From Streptomyces sp. 7-21 (lineage in GTDB: Bacteria; Actinomycetota; Actinomycetes; Streptomycetales; Streptomycetaceae), in NCBI RefSeq assembly GCF_016741785.1, contig NZ_JAERRL010000017.1:1-64000 (forward strand): 64,000 nucleotides of DNA. Reading direction: 5' to 3'. Under the pieces are notes generated by a model. It worked only from the letters and a program-made list of their open reading frames with translations. It searched no databases and was not told where the DNA came from. Positions 41,113 to 52,806 of this stretch are shown one piece after another (within the stretch, counting starts at the first letter, position 1; every line of letters starts with the position of its first letter). A program made the position numbers and the translations under genes.

Positions 41113-42804
41113 ATGTCCTTGCAACCAGGATCGCGGCGCCTGCGGACGGCGGCGGTCGGTGCCGTCTGCGTGGGCCTGCTGGCCGCCGGGTGCGGCTCCA
41201 GCAACGGCGGCAGCAGCGGTGGCGGCGACTCCGGCACCCTGATCGTCTTTACCGGACAGGCGGGGGACTACCAGCGCAACTTCAACCCCTACTCACCCAC
41301 GCTCAACGAGGGCCCCGGCACGATCTTCGAGCCGCTGTTCTTCTACAACATCGCCCAGCAGGAGGAGCCGCAGCCGCGCCTGGGCACCGAGTTCTCCTGG
41401 AACGACGACGGCACCGAGCTGACCATCACCCTGCGTGAGGGCGTCACCTGGTCCGACGGTGAGCCCTTCACGGCCGAGGACGTCACGTTCACGTTCGACA
41501 TGCTGGCGGCCCACGACGAGATCAACACCGTCGGCTACGCCGGCGAGGCCGAGGCCGTGAACGACCACGAGGTCAGGGTGACCTTCGACAAGCCCTCCTA
41601 TATGGACGGCCCGCAGCTCCTCGGCAAGGTCTGGATCGTCCCCGAGCACATCTGGAGCGGGATCGAGGACCCGGCCACCGACCCCGTCAACAACCCCGTC
41701 GGCACCGGCCCCTACCTGCTGGCCGACTTCAAGGCGCAGGCGTTCACGCTCCAGGCGAACCCCACCTACTGGGACGGCGAGCCCGAGCTGCAGCGCGTGC
41801 GCTACCTGGCGCTCTCCGGCAACCAGGCCGGCGCCGACGCGCTGGCCGCCGGCCAGATCGACTGGCAGACCGGACCGGTACCCAACCTGGAGAACGTCGA
41901 AGAGGCGTACCCCGGCTACCAGGCCAGCACGGTCTACGCCTTCCAGATGCACCTGACCGCCTGCTCCAGCGAGGAGCTCGGCTGCGAGGGCCCCCAGACC
42001 GACCCGGCCGTCCGCCGCGCCCTCTACTACGCCATCGACCGGGAGCAGCTCAACGCGCTGGCCTTCCAGAACACCGCGGGCCCCATGTCCCCCGGCTACG
42101 CCCTGCCCGAGCGCGACGCCGGCTACGTGTCGGACGAGCTGCAGGAGCGGACCGTGCCGATGCACGCGGACACCGAGCGCGCCCAGCAGATCCTGGAGGA
42201 CGCCGGCTACACCCGCGGCGGCGACGGCATCTACGCCCGCGACGGCGAGAAGGTCTCGCTGACCGTGGGCGTGCCCTCCGGCTGGACCGACTACATCACC
42301 GCCGTCAACACCATGCGCGAGCAGGTCAGCGAGGCCGGCATCGAGCTGACGGTCGAGCAGTCCTCGTGGAACGAGTGGTCCGACGCGCGCAGCCGCGGCG
42401 ACTTCGAGCTCCAGCTGGACTCCCAGTACCCGGGCCCCTCACCCGACCCGTACTGGAACTACAACTACTTCTTCAACAGCGACAACACCGCCCCCGTCGG
42501 CGAGCAGGCCAACCCGAACTGGGCCCGCTACGCCAGCCCCGAGGTGGACGCGGCCATCGAGGAGCTGCGGCAGCTCGACCCCACCGACCTGGAGGCCCGG
42601 CGCCCGTACTACGACGCCATCCAGGCGCGGATCGAAGCGGACATGCCCTACGTCCCGGTCCTGACCGGCGGCACGACCAGCGAGTACAACGCCGAGAAGT
42701 TCAGCGGCTGGCCGACCGAGGACAACCTCTACGCCTACCCCGCCGTCTGGCAGCGCCCGGACCAGGCGGAGATCTTCAAGCAGCTGACGCCCAACGGCGG
42801 GTGA
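41113..42804 (+). CDS. Family-5 extracellular solute-binding lipoprotein (oligosaccharide/peptide type)
   Basis: The protein has 563 aa. A signal peptide ends at the lipobox LLAAGC with Cys27. A Gly/Ser linker follows, then a large DppA/OppA-type binding protein (FEPLFFYNIAQQ, REGVTWSDGEPFTAEDVTFT, NPVGTGPYLL). Family 5 proteins carry peptides, but in actinomycetes and Thermotoga close relatives carry beta-oligosaccharides. The ROK regulator, beta-mannosidase and alpha-galactosidase remnants around it argue for manno- or galactomanno-oligosaccharides. First gene of a four-gene transporter operon under the promoter at 41007. Confidence 0.88.
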   Translation: MSLQPGSRRLRTAAVGAVCVGLLAAGCGSSNGGSSGGGDSGTLIVFTGQAGDYQRNFNPYSPTLNEGPGTIFEPLFFYNIAQQEEPQPRLGTEFSWNDDGTELTITLREGVTWSDGEPFTAEDVTFTFDMLAAHDEINTVGYAGEAEAVNDHEVRVTFDKPSYMDGPQLLGKVWIVPEHIWSGIEDPATDPVNNPVGTGPYLLADFKAQAFTLQANPTYWDGEPELQRVRYLALSGNQAGADALAAGQIDWQTGPVPNLENVEEAYPGYQASTVYAFQMHLTACSSEELGCEGPQTDPAVRRALYYAIDREQLNALAFQNTAGPMSPGYALPERDAGYVSDELQERTVPMHADTERAQQILEDAGYTRGGDGIYARDGEKVSLTVGVPSGWTDYITAVNTMREQVSEAGIELTVEQSSWNEWSDARSRGDFELQLDSQYPGPSPDPYWNYNYFFNSDNTAPVGEQANPNWARYASPEVDAAIEELRQLDPTDLEARRPYYDAIQARIEADMPYVPVLTGGTTSEYNAEKFSGWPTEDNLYAYPAVWQRPDQAEIFKQLTPNGG

Positions 42805-42813
42805 CACGCACCG

Positions 42814-43803
42814 ATGAGGTACTACGCCCGGAAGCTCGGGTTCTACCTCGTCGCCCTGTGGGCGGCGCTGACCCTGAACTTCTTCATCCCCCGGCTGATG
42901 CCGGGCAACCCGGTGGACACCCTGCTGGCCAAGCTCCAGCAGCGCGGCGGCTCGGTCGATCCGGCTGTCCGTGAGTCCTACGAGCTGCTGCTCGGCACCG
43001 ACACCGGCGAGCCGCTGTGGCACCAGTACGCCGCGTACCTGGGCAACCTCCTCCGCGGCGACCTGGGAGTCTCGGTCAGCGCCTTCCCCGAGGACGTGTC
43101 CTACGTCATCTCCCAGTCACTGCCCTGGACGGTCGCGCTGGTCGGCATCGCGACCCTGCTGTCGTTCCTGCTGGGCGTGACGCTCGGCGCGATCGTCGGC
43201 TGGAAGCGGGGGACCTGGCTGGACAGCCTGGTCCCCGCGACCACCGTGCTGTCGGCCGTGCCCTACTTCTGGCTGGCGCTGATCCTGGTGCTGGTGTTCT
43301 CCAGCCAGCTCGGCTGGTTCCCGCTGCTCCAGGGCTACGACGTCACCCTCACCATCGGCTGGAACTGGGAGTTCATCCAGTCCGCCCTCTACCACGGCAC
43401 GCTGCCCGCCCTGACCATCGTGATCTCCTCCGTCGGCGGCTGGCTGCTCGGCATGCGGAACATGATGGTCTCGACCATGGACGAGGACTACGTCCTCACG
43501 GCACGCGCCAAGGGGCTGCGTAACCGCCGGATCATGACGCGCTACGCCGCCCGCAACGCGGTGCTGCCCTCCGTCGCCGGGTTCGCGGTCTCCCTGGGCT
43601 TCGTCGTCGCCGGATCGATCATCACCGAGCAGGTCTTCTCCTACCCGGGCATCGGCGGGAAGCTGCTCCAGGCGGTCGAGAACAACGACTACGCGCTCAT
43701 GCAGGGCATCTTTCTCGTCATCACGATCGCGGTCCTGGGCGCCAATCTCGTCGTCGACCTGCTGTACGGCCTGATCGACCCCCGCACCCGAGCCGAGAAC
43801 TGA
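42814..43803 (+). CDS. ABC transporter permease (DppB type)
   Basis: This 329-aa membrane protein begins with a membrane segment (LGFYLVALWAALTLNFFIPR) and the MPGNPVD loop typical of DppB-like permeases. The EAA-like coupling loop is YVLTARAKGLRNRRIMTRYA. About six membrane segments are visible. It starts 9 bases after the stop of the binding protein and is followed by a fused permease-ATPase. It forms half of the membrane channel. Confidence 0.92.
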   Translation: MRYYARKLGFYLVALWAALTLNFFIPRLMPGNPVDTLLAKLQQRGGSVDPAVRESYELLLGTDTGEPLWHQYAAYLGNLLRGDLGVSVSAFPEDVSYVISQSLPWTVALVGIATLLSFLLGVTLGAIVGWKRGTWLDSLVPATTVLSAVPYFWLALILVLVFSSQLGWFPLLQGYDVTLTIGWNWEFIQSALYHGTLPALTIVISSVGGWLLGMRNMMVSTMDEDYVLTARAKGLRNRRIMTRYAARNAVLPSVAGFAVSLGFVVAGSIITEQVFSYPGIGGKLLQAVENNDYALMQGIFLVITIAVLGANLVVDLLYGLIDPRTRAEN

Positions 43804-43816
43804 GCAAGGAGTACCC

Positions 43817-45729
<1,913 letters not shown>

Positions 45730-45733
<4 letters not shown>

Positions 45734-46677
45734 CCACGCTGACGGTGCGGGACCTGGTGAAGGTCTACCGCGTCAGGAACGGCCTGAGCCACCGCAGGCT
45801 GCGGGCGGTCAACGGCGTCTCCTTCACCCTCACCCCGGGCCGCACCGTAGCCCTGGTCGGGGAGTCAGGGTCCGGCAAGTCGACCGTGGCGAAGATGATC
45901 GCCCGCCTGGAGAAGCCCACCGCGGGCGCCATCACCGCCACCGGCCCCGACGGCACCCCCGTGCCGGACCGGCACTACCGCGACCACGTCCAGATGGTCT
46001 TCCAGGACCCGTTCGCCTCGCTCAACCCGTTCCACACCATCGAGCACCATCTCACCAGGCCGCTGAAGCTGCACGGCCGGGCACGCACGCGGCGCGAGGC
46101 ACGGGAGAAGGCAGAGCAGCTGCTGGAGCGTGTGAACCTCACCCCGGCGCGCGCCATGGCCGCCCGCCGGCCGCACGAGCTGTCCGGCGGACAGCGGCAG
46201 CGGGTGGCGATCGCCCGCGCGCTGGCCCCGGGCGCCCAGGTCGTCATCGCCGACGAGCCGGTCTCCATGCTGGACGTCTCCATCCGGCTGGGCGTGCTCA
46301 ACCTGCTCGCCCGGCTCCAGCGCGAGGACCGGCTGGCGGTGCTGTACATCACCCACGACCTGGCGACCGCCCGGCACTTCTCCGACGAGATCCTCGTGAT
46401 GTACCGCGGCCGCGTCGTCGAGCGCGGGCCGTCCGATGACGTTATCCTCACGCCGCGCCACCCCTACACCCAGCTGCTGGCCGCCGCGGCACCCAACCCG
46501 GAGCAGCGGGGCCGCTCGCTGGCCGGGGACCCGGTGGCCGTGCCGCCCGGGTACCTGGAGCTCACCTACGACCACGAGGCCGGCACATGGCTGGGCCCCG
46601 GCGGCGAGCCGGCCGCGGACCCCGGCGGCCTCCCGTCCCGGACCGGCTCACGGGCGGCACCTGAGCCGCCGGCCTGA
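45730..46677 (+). CDS. ABC transporter ATPase (DppF type)
   Basis: The protein has 315 aa. Walker A is GESGSGKST near residue 43, the Q-loop region is MVFQDPFASLNP, the signature is LSGGQRQR and Walker B is VVIADEPVSMLD. The C-terminal ATP-binding extension (PRHPYTQLL ... RGRSLAGDPVAVPPGYLE) is the oligopeptide/dipeptide-transporter type. It dimerises with the ATPase half of the fused protein to power import. ATG 45730 overlaps the previous stop by 4 bases. It is the last gene of the operon and is convergent with the broken alpha-galactosidase. Confidence 0.92.
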
Positions 46678-46720
46678 CCGGCACGCCACCGGCCCCGCCG
46701 CACCGGGGGCCGTGGCGGCG

Positions 46721-47842
46721 TCACGCGCCGTCAGATCCAGGGGCCCGCAGCAGGACGAGGCGCTCGGGAAAGAGCACCGGCGCCTGGAAGCCCGCGTCCG
46801 CCAGCACGCGCCGCGGCAGCCGCACCCCTTCGGGCGTCCACCACGGCAGGGGCACGCCCCGGCGGTGCGCGTTCCCGTCCGGGACGTCACCCGGCGGCTG
46901 CGGGCGCGCGTGGCAGACGGCGCCGGCGCCGAGCCCCGGCAGCCGCACCGGGCCGGGCGGGTACAGCGGGGACGTCGCCATGGCCACCAGAGCGAACAGC
47001 GCGTCGGAGCCGTCCTCGGCGACCACGCCGTGCAGCTGGTACGCCGGGTCCGGGTGGTCGGCGTGCACGGCGGTGCCGGTGTGCAGCAGGCCGCGCAGCT
47101 CCTTGTACAGCGCCATCCATGCGGCGAGCCGCTCTCGGTCCCCGGGGGAGGCGGCCGACGGGTCCCACCCGATGCCGAAGTGGCCGAACAGGGCTGTCCC
47201 GGCGCGGAAGCCGGGCGAGTGGCGGCGGCCGGTGGTGTGCGCCTCGCCTGCGCCCACGTGTGTGCCCATCAGCTCCAGCGGGACCAGGGCGTTGGTCCAG
47301 CGCTGTATCCGCTGCCGCTCCGGGGCTCCGTGGCCTGGGGCGGCACCGGCAGCGTGAGGCTGACGCCGTCCGCGGTGAACGGCGTCCCGCCGTCGTTGGT
47401 GACGGTGGCGCGCTGGCGCAGCAGGCCGGAGGGCAGCCAGCTCAATGGTGAGGTGCAGGCTCAGTCCGGCGGCGGTGTCGCGGGCGCCGAGCCGGACCCG
47501 GTCGCCGTCCCGCTCGGCCCGGGTGGTGCGGAAGGCGGTGGAGAAGGCGGCGCCGCCGCGGTTCCCGGCCAGTCCCGGGGTGCCGAGCCAGCTGGCGGAC
47601 TGCTCCGGCAGCACGGCCACGTCGACCGGGCCGTCCACCGAGAAACCGATGGGCTGCGGGCGCTGGGCCAGCCGCAGCGCTTCCAGCCGCCGGAGGGGAG
47701 CGCGCCGAGGTCCCCTCCCCAGTGCACGGCGACCGGGGCAGTCTGCCGCCGGACAGGTCGAGGACGAGGCTGACGCCCGCCGCGCGGAGGTGGACGAGGC
47801 CGGGCCGGCGGGGCGGGGCACGGGCGCGCTGGCTGAGGTCAC
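46721..47842 (-). pseudogene. Broken GH36 alpha-galactosidase
   Basis: GTG 47842 follows AAGGA and reads VTSASAPVPRPA, then family pieces appear in shifting frames. These are LVHLRAAGVSLVLDLSGG, VHWGGDLGALPS, RLEALRLAQRPQPIGFSVDG and LPSGLLRQRATVTNDGGTPF. Next, directly, comes RQRIQRWTNALVPLELMGTH, which runs to the normal C-terminus at 46721. At least four frameshifts and one large deletion are needed. The deleted part, some 300 residues, held the catalytic barrel with both catalytic Asp. The intact gene would have removed galactose side chains from galactomannan, fitting the beta-mannosidase next to it. Confidence 0.78.
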
Positions 47843-47884
47843 GGGGCGGTCCTTCGCTGGCTGTCAAGGGATACCGAAGCGTAG

Positions 47885-47913
47885 TTGACTTACTTTATTC
47901 GGCTGCATAACAA
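47885..47913 (+). promoter_or_regulatory. Beta-mannosidase promoter overlapped by ROK operator
   Basis: TTGACT (47885-47890), 17 bp and TAACAA (47908-47913). The spacer plus -10 matches the transporter operator at 41015-41033 in 15 of 19 positions (shared ATTCGGC-N-GC-N-TAAC core). Its own symmetry is TTAT-N8-ATAA. Confidence 0.72.
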
Positions 47914-47956
47914 TCTCTTCCGGTCTGAGCCGCCTCATTTCGGGAGAGTTGTCACG

Positions 47957-50446
47957 ATGATCCGCCGCACCCTGCACGACGGCTGGTACCTCACGGCGGT
48001 GGCCGGACCGGTACCGGAAGCCCTGGCGGGCCGCGCCGTGCCCGCACAGGTGCCCGGCAGCGCGCACCTCGACCTGCTGGCGGCCGGACTGATCCCCGAC
48101 CCCTACCTGGACCGCACCGAGGCGGACCTGGTCTGGGCCCACCGCACCGACTGGCGCTACGCGACCACCGTCCGGGCCGAGGCCGCCGCGCCCGACGAGC
48201 GGGCCGACCTCGTCTTCGAGGGCCTGGACACCGTGGCGACCATCGAGTTCGGCGGGCGGCGCCTCGGCTCGACGGCCAACATGCACCGCTCCTACCGCTT
48301 CGACGTCCGCTCCCTGCTGACCGGCGCGGAGCAGGACCTCGTCGTGACGTTCCGCTCCGCGCTCGCCTACGCCGAGGAGGTGCAGCAGCGGCTGGGCAGC
48401 CGGCCCCGCGCCTACCCGCACCCGTACAACATGGTCCGCAAGATGGCCTGCTCCTTCGGCTGGGACTGGGGCCCGGACCTGCAGACCGCCGGCATCTGGA
48501 AGCCGGTCCGCCTGGAGCGCTGGCGCGTCGCCCGCCTCGCCGAGGTCAGGCCGCTGGTCACCGTCGCCGGGGACGGCACCGGCCGGGCGGAGGTGCACGT
48601 CACCCTCGAGCGCTCCGGGCTCGGCGAGGACCGCGACGTCACCGTGACCGCCGCCGTCGGCGGGCACCGCACCAGCGTCACCGTCCCGGCCGGTGCCACC
48701 AGCGCCGTCGTCACCGTGGAGGTCCCCGGCGCCCGCCTGTGGTGGCCCGCGGGCTACGGCGAGCAGCCGCTGTACGACCTCAGCGTCACGCTCACCGCCG
48801 GTGACGGCGCCGGGGAGCCGCTGGACACCTGGACCCGCCGGATCGGCTTCCGCACCCTCACCGTGGACACCACCCCGGACGCGACGGGCACGCCGTTCAC
48901 CTTCGTCGTCAACGGCACCCCCGTCTTCGCCAAGGGTGCCAACTGGATCCCCGACGACCACTTCCTGACGCGCGTCACCCGCGAGCGCCTCGAACGCCGC
49001 GTTGACCAGGCCGTGGCCGCCCACATGAACATGCTCCGCGTCTGGGGCGGCGGCATCTACGAGACCGACGACTTCTACGACATCTGCGACGAGCGCGGCG
49101 TTCTCGTCTGGCAGGACTTCCTCCTGGCCTGCGCGGCCTACCCCGAGGAAGAGCCGCTGTGGAGCGAGATCGAGGCGGAGGCCCGTGAGAACGTCGTGCG
49201 CCTGGCCTCCCACCCCTCGCTGGCCCTGTGGAACGGCGGCAACGAGAACCTCTGGGGCTGGCGGGACTGGGGCTGGCAGGAGGAGCTGGACGGCCGCAGC
49301 TGGGGCTACCGGTACTGCACCGAGCTGTTCCCCCGGATCGTGGCCGAGCTCGACCCGGCCCGCTGCTACGCCGACGGCAGCCCTTACAGCCCCCGCTTCA
49401 GCCCCGAGGAGAAGCACCCCAACGAGCAGGACCACGGCCCCCGCCACGAGTGGGACGTCTGGAACCGCCTCGACTACACCCACTACCGCGACCACATCCC
49501 CCGGTTCTGCTCCGAGTTCGGCTTCCAGGGCCCGCCTACCTGGGCCACCCTGGCCCGCTGGATCCACGACGAGCCGCTCACGCCGTCCTCGCCCGCGTTC
49601 GCGCTGCACCAGAAGGCCGAGGACGGCAACGGCAAGCTCGGCCGGGGCATGGCACCCCACCTGCCCGAGCCGGCCGGTTTCGCCGACTGGCACTGGGCCA
49701 CCCAGCTCAACCAGGCCCGCGCCGTGGCATTCGGCATCGAGCACTTCCGCTCCTGGTGGCCGCGGACCGCCGGCGCCCTGGTCTGGCAGCTCAACGACTG
49801 CTGGCCGGTGACCTCCTGGGCGGCCGTGGACGGCGACGGGCGGCCCAAGCCGCTGTGGTACGGCCTGCGGCACGCCTTCGCCCCGCGCCTGCTGACCGTC
49901 CAGCCCCGCGACGGCCGGCCCGCGCTCGTCGCCGTGAACGACTCCCCGGAGCCCTGGACCGGAGAAGTCTGGGCACAGCGGCTGACGTTCACGGGCGAGG
50001 TGATCGCGAGCGCTACCATGCCCCTCGGCATTCCGGCGCGGTCGGCCGCCGGGCTCGAACTTGCCGCGTCACTGGTGCAGCCGGGGGATGCGGCGCGGGA
50101 GGTGCTCGTGATCACGGCAGGCGAGACGCGTGCCGTCCATCTGTTCGCCGAGGACCGCGACGCGGCCCTCGACCCGGCGCCGCTGCGCGCCAAGGCGGTA
50201 GCCGTGGACGGCGGTTACCGGGTGGACGTGACCGCCGTCTCCCTGGCTCGTGACGTGGCCGTGCTCGCCGACCGCCTCGCGCCCGACGCCGTCGTGGACG
50301 ACATGCTGGTCACGCTCCTGCCCGGCGAGACCCGCTCGTTCCGCGTCCGCACCTCCGCCCGGCTCGACCCGGCGGAGCTGACCGGCCCGCTGGTGCTGCG
50401 CAGCGCCAACGCGCTGCTGGACAAGGCGGTGCGGTCGGCACAGTGA
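47957..50446 (+). CDS. GH2 beta-mannosidase
   Basis: The 829-aa enzyme has no signal peptide, so it acts on imported manno-oligosaccharides. The N-terminal sugar-binding jelly roll holds the family MACSFGWDWGPDLQTAGIWK stretch (163-182). The barrel holds Glu430 (ALWNGGNENLWGW, acid/base) and Glu520 (RFCSEFGFQG, nucleophile). The WDWGPD and SFGWDWG features separate beta-mannosidases from other GH2 enzymes. ATG 47957 follows GGGAGAG at 8 bases. An in-frame upstream ATG (47885) lies inside the promoter and was rejected. Its TGA overlaps the GTG of the truncated LacI gene. Confidence 0.93.
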   Translation: MIRRTLHDGWYLTAVAGPVPEALAGRAVPAQVPGSAHLDLLAAGLIPDPYLDRTEADLVWAHRTDWRYATTVRAEAAAPDERADLVFEGLDTVATIEFGGRRLGSTANMHRSYRFDVRSLLTGAEQDLVVTFRSALAYAEEVQQRLGSRPRAYPHPYNMVRKMACSFGWDWGPDLQTAGIWKPVRLERWRVARLAEVRPLVTVAGDGTGRAEVHVTLERSGLGEDRDVTVTAAVGGHRTSVTVPAGATSAVVTVEVPGARLWWPAGYGEQPLYDLSVTLTAGDGAGEPLDTWTRRIGFRTLTVDTTPDATGTPFTFVVNGTPVFAKGANWIPDDHFLTRVTRERLERRVDQAVAAHMNMLRVWGGGIYETDDFYDICDERGVLVWQDFLLACAAYPEEEPLWSEIEAEARENVVRLASHPSLALWNGGNENLWGWRDWGWQEELDGRSWGYRYCTELFPRIVAELDPARCYADGSPYSPRFSPEEKHPNEQDHGPRHEWDVWNRLDYTHYRDHIPRFCSEFGFQGPPTWATLARWIHDEPLTPSSPAFALHQKAEDGNGKLGRGMAPHLPEPAGFADWHWATQLNQARAVAFGIEHFRSWWPRTAGALVWQLNDCWPVTSWAAVDGDGRPKPLWYGLRHAFAPRLLTVQPRDGRPALVAVNDSPEPWTGEVWAQRLTFTGEVIASATMPLGIPARSAAGLELAASLVQPGDAAREVLVITAGETRAVHLFAEDRDAALDPAPLRAKAVAVDGGYRVDVTAVSLARDVAVLADRLAPDAVVDDMLVTLLPGETRSFRVRTSARLDPAELTGPLVLRSANALLDKAVRSAQ

Positions 50447-51291
50447 GCGGATCCGGAGCTGTCGGCCTGGTGCTCGCCCGCCCCGCGCGGCTGCTGGGCG
50501 TCGAGCCGTTCTTCATGGAGTTCATCGCCGGCATAGAGGAACGGCTGGCCGAGCGCGGCCTGTCCGTGCTGCTGCACGTGGTCGCCACCCAGCGGGAGGA
50601 GATCGCCACCCACCGGCGCTGGGCGCAGCGCGGCCTGGTCGATGCGGTCATCGTGCCCAACCTGCGCGCGGGGGACCGGCGCCCGGCCGTGCTGTGCGAG
50701 CTGGGACTGCCCGCGGTCATCGCGGGCACCTGGCACGGCCGCACCGGCATGCCCGCCGTGCCCACCGACGACGCGGCGCCCGTACGCGAGGCGCTCGACC
50801 AGCTCCTCGCGCTCGGGCACCGGCGCATCGCGCGCGTCACCGGCCCGTCCGAGCTGCTCCACACCCGGGCCCGCACGGCGGCCCTGCGGGAGGGCTGCCG
50901 TGCCGCGGGCATCGCACCGCCGGTGCTCCTGGAGGGCGACTACTCGGCGGAGTCCGGCGCCAGCCTGACCGCCAGGCTGCTCGACGCCCCGGCGGACACA
51001 CGCCCCACCGCCATCCTGTACGACAACGACGTGATGGCGGTGGCGGGCCTCGGCGCCGCGAAGGAGGCGGGCGTGGCCGTCCCCGGACAGCTGTCCCTGG
51101 TCGCCTGGGACGACTCCGCCCTGTGCCGCCTCGCCTCGCCCGCCCTGACGACCATGAGCGTGGACGTGCACCTCTTCGGCACCCGGGTCGCCGAGTCCGT
51201 CCTGGAGCTGATCGACGGCCGCCCCGTCACCGAACGCTGGTCGCCGCCGGCCCGGTTCACCCCGCGCGGCACGACCGCCGCCCCCGCCTGA
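50443..51291 (+). CDS. LacI-family protein lacking its DNA-binding domain
   Basis: The protein has 282 aa, with GTG 50443 overlapping the beta-mannosidase stop. It opens at SGSGAVGLVLARPARLLGVE, which in full-length relatives lies just after the hinge, about 60 residues in. The ligand-binding domain is complete (FFMEFIAGIEERLAERG, AILYDNDVMAVAGLGAAKEA, LSLVAWDDSALCRLASPALT). No helix-turn-helix is encoded in any frame upstream, because that space is mannosidase coding sequence. A deletion probably joined the two genes. It can bind sugar but not DNA by itself; it may be an inactive relic or act by mixing with another regulator. Confidence 0.8.
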   Translation: MSGSGAVGLVLARPARLLGVEPFFMEFIAGIEERLAERGLSVLLHVVATQREEIATHRRWAQRGLVDAVIVPNLRAGDRRPAVLCELGLPAVIAGTWHGRTGMPAVPTDDAAPVREALDQLLALGHRRIARVTGPSELLHTRARTAALREGCRAAGIAPPVLLEGDYSAESGASLTARLLDAPADTRPTAILYDNDVMAVAGLGAAKEAGVAVPGQLSLVAWDDSALCRLASPALTTMSVDVHLFGTRVAESVLELIDGRPVTERWSPPARFTPRGTTAAPA

Positions 51292-51303
51292 CCGCCGCCC
51301 GGT

Positions 51304-52731
51304 TCAGCGGGCGCGGGCCCCGGAGGCTTCGGTGCCCTCGAACCGGGCCGCCGTGCGCTCGGCCGACGCCCGCGCCCGGGAGCCCGTCGTCAGCACGCCG
51401 CACACCAGCACCAGCACGCCGCAGCCGCAGATGATCCACCAGCCCGCCGTGCGGGCGCCGGCCGCCAGCGTCGTGCCCACCACCGCGATGCCCAGCGCCG
51501 AGCCGACCTGCCGCCCGGTCGAGGCCAGCCCTGCGGCCACGCCCGCCCTAGCCCGCGGCATGCCCGTCACCGCCGTGTTGGTGATGGGCGCGTTCACCAG
51601 GCCGAAGCCGGTGCCGAACGCCACGAACGCCAGCAGGTAGGACACGCCTGTCAGCTCCCCCTCCCGCCACGCCAGCAGCGCGCCGCTCGCGGCGATCGCC
51701 GCCCCGGCCGCCACCAGCGGCACCCGGGCGCCCACGTGCGCCACCAGCTGCCCCGACAGCGGCGAGAACAGCATCGTCGTCGCCGCCATCGGCAGCAGGT
51801 GCAGCCCCGCCGCCAGCGGCGACAGGCCCTGGTCGTTCTGGAGGGTGAGGGTGGTCAGGAACAGGAAACCGCCCATCCCGGAGAACGCCACGACCGCGAT
51901 GCCGATCGCCCCGCTGAACGGCACGCTGCGGAAGAAGCCCAGCTCGATCAGCGGCTCCGGGCGGCGCGGCTCGTAGACCAGCAGCCCGGCCAGCGCGCAC
52001 GCCGCGGCCGCGAAGCACCCCACGATCAGCGGCGACCCCCAGCCCTCGTTGCCGCCCTCGATGATCCCGAACGTCAGCGAGCCCAGCAGCGCGATCACCA
52101 GCAGCTGCCCCACCGGGTCCAGCCGCCGGGCGTGCGCCGCCCGCGACTCCGGCACGAACCGCGCGGTCAGCACCAGCGCCAGCAGCCCCACCGGCAGGTT
52201 CAGCCAGAAGATCGAGCGCCAGCCGAACGAATGCACCAGCGCCCCGCCGACCAGCGGCCCGACCGCCATCGACACCCCGACCACCGCCCCCCAGGCCCCG
52301 ATCGCGCGCGCCAGCTCCCGGGGGTCGCGGAACGTGTTCGTGATGATCGATATCGCGACGGGGTTGAGCATCGAGCCGCCCACGGCCTGCAGCGCGCGGC
52401 AGCACACCAGCCACGGCAGCCCCGGCGCGAGCGCGCACAGCACGGAGCCCGCCGTGAAGACCACCAGGCCGATCCGGAAGACACGGCGCCGCCCGACGCG
52501 GTCGGCGGTCGAGCCGGCCAGCATCAGGAACGAGGCCAGCACGACGGTGTAGGTGTCCAGCGTCCACTGGAGCCCGGAGACGTCCGCGTCCAGGTCCTTC
52601 TGGAGGGAAGGCAGCGCCACGTTCAGGGCCGTGATGTCGAGGCTGACGATGAGCAGGCTCATGCAGCACACGGCGAGCACGATCAGCCGACCGCGGCGGG
52701 AGAGCTCCTCGCCTTCGGGTGGGTGTCTCAT
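51304..52731 (-). CDS. MFS exporter, DHA2 (EmrB/QacA) type
   Basis: This 475-aa membrane protein has about 14 hydrophobic segments. The family motifs are LDITALNVALPSLQ in the first segment, LMLAGSTADRVGRRRVF as motif A, and the antiporter motif C region AVVGVSMAVGPLVGGALV. It exports drugs or metabolites using the proton gradient. The ATG 52731 start is normal for the family. There is no regulator directly beside it, and the substrate is unknown. Confidence 0.9.
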   Translation of the reverse strand: MRHPPEGEELSRRGRLIVLAVCCMSLLIVSLDITALNVALPSLQKDLDADVSGLQWTLDTYTVVLASFLMLAGSTADRVGRRRVFRIGLVVFTAGSVLCALAPGLPWLVCCRALQAVGGSMLNPVAISIITNTFRDPRELARAIGAWGAVVGVSMAVGPLVGGALVHSFGWRSIFWLNLPVGLLALVLTARFVPESRAAHARRLDPVGQLLVIALLGSLTFGIIEGGNEGWGSPLIVGCFAAAACALAGLLVYEPRRPEPLIELGFFRSVPFSGAIGIAVVAFSGMGGFLFLTTLTLQNDQGLSPLAAGLHLLPMAATTMLFSPLSGQLVAHVGARVPLVAAGAAIAASGALLAWREGELTGVSYLLAFVAFGTGFGLVNAPITNTAVTGMPRARAGVAAGLASTGRQVGSALGIAVVGTTLAAGARTAGWWIICGCGVLVLVCGVLTTGSRARASAERTAARFEGTEASGARAR

Positions 52732-52806
52732 GATCCACCAGCCTCGCCCGCGCGCCGCCGCGCCACAACCACGTGCCGGGCCCGGCGTGCGCGGCCCCGC
52801 ACACGG

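Noticed and set aside
47885..47956. Beta-mannosidase starting at ATG 47885
   Set aside because: That codon lies within the promoter -35 region and lacks a ribosome site; ATG 47957 follows GGGAGAG and gives the family N-terminus.
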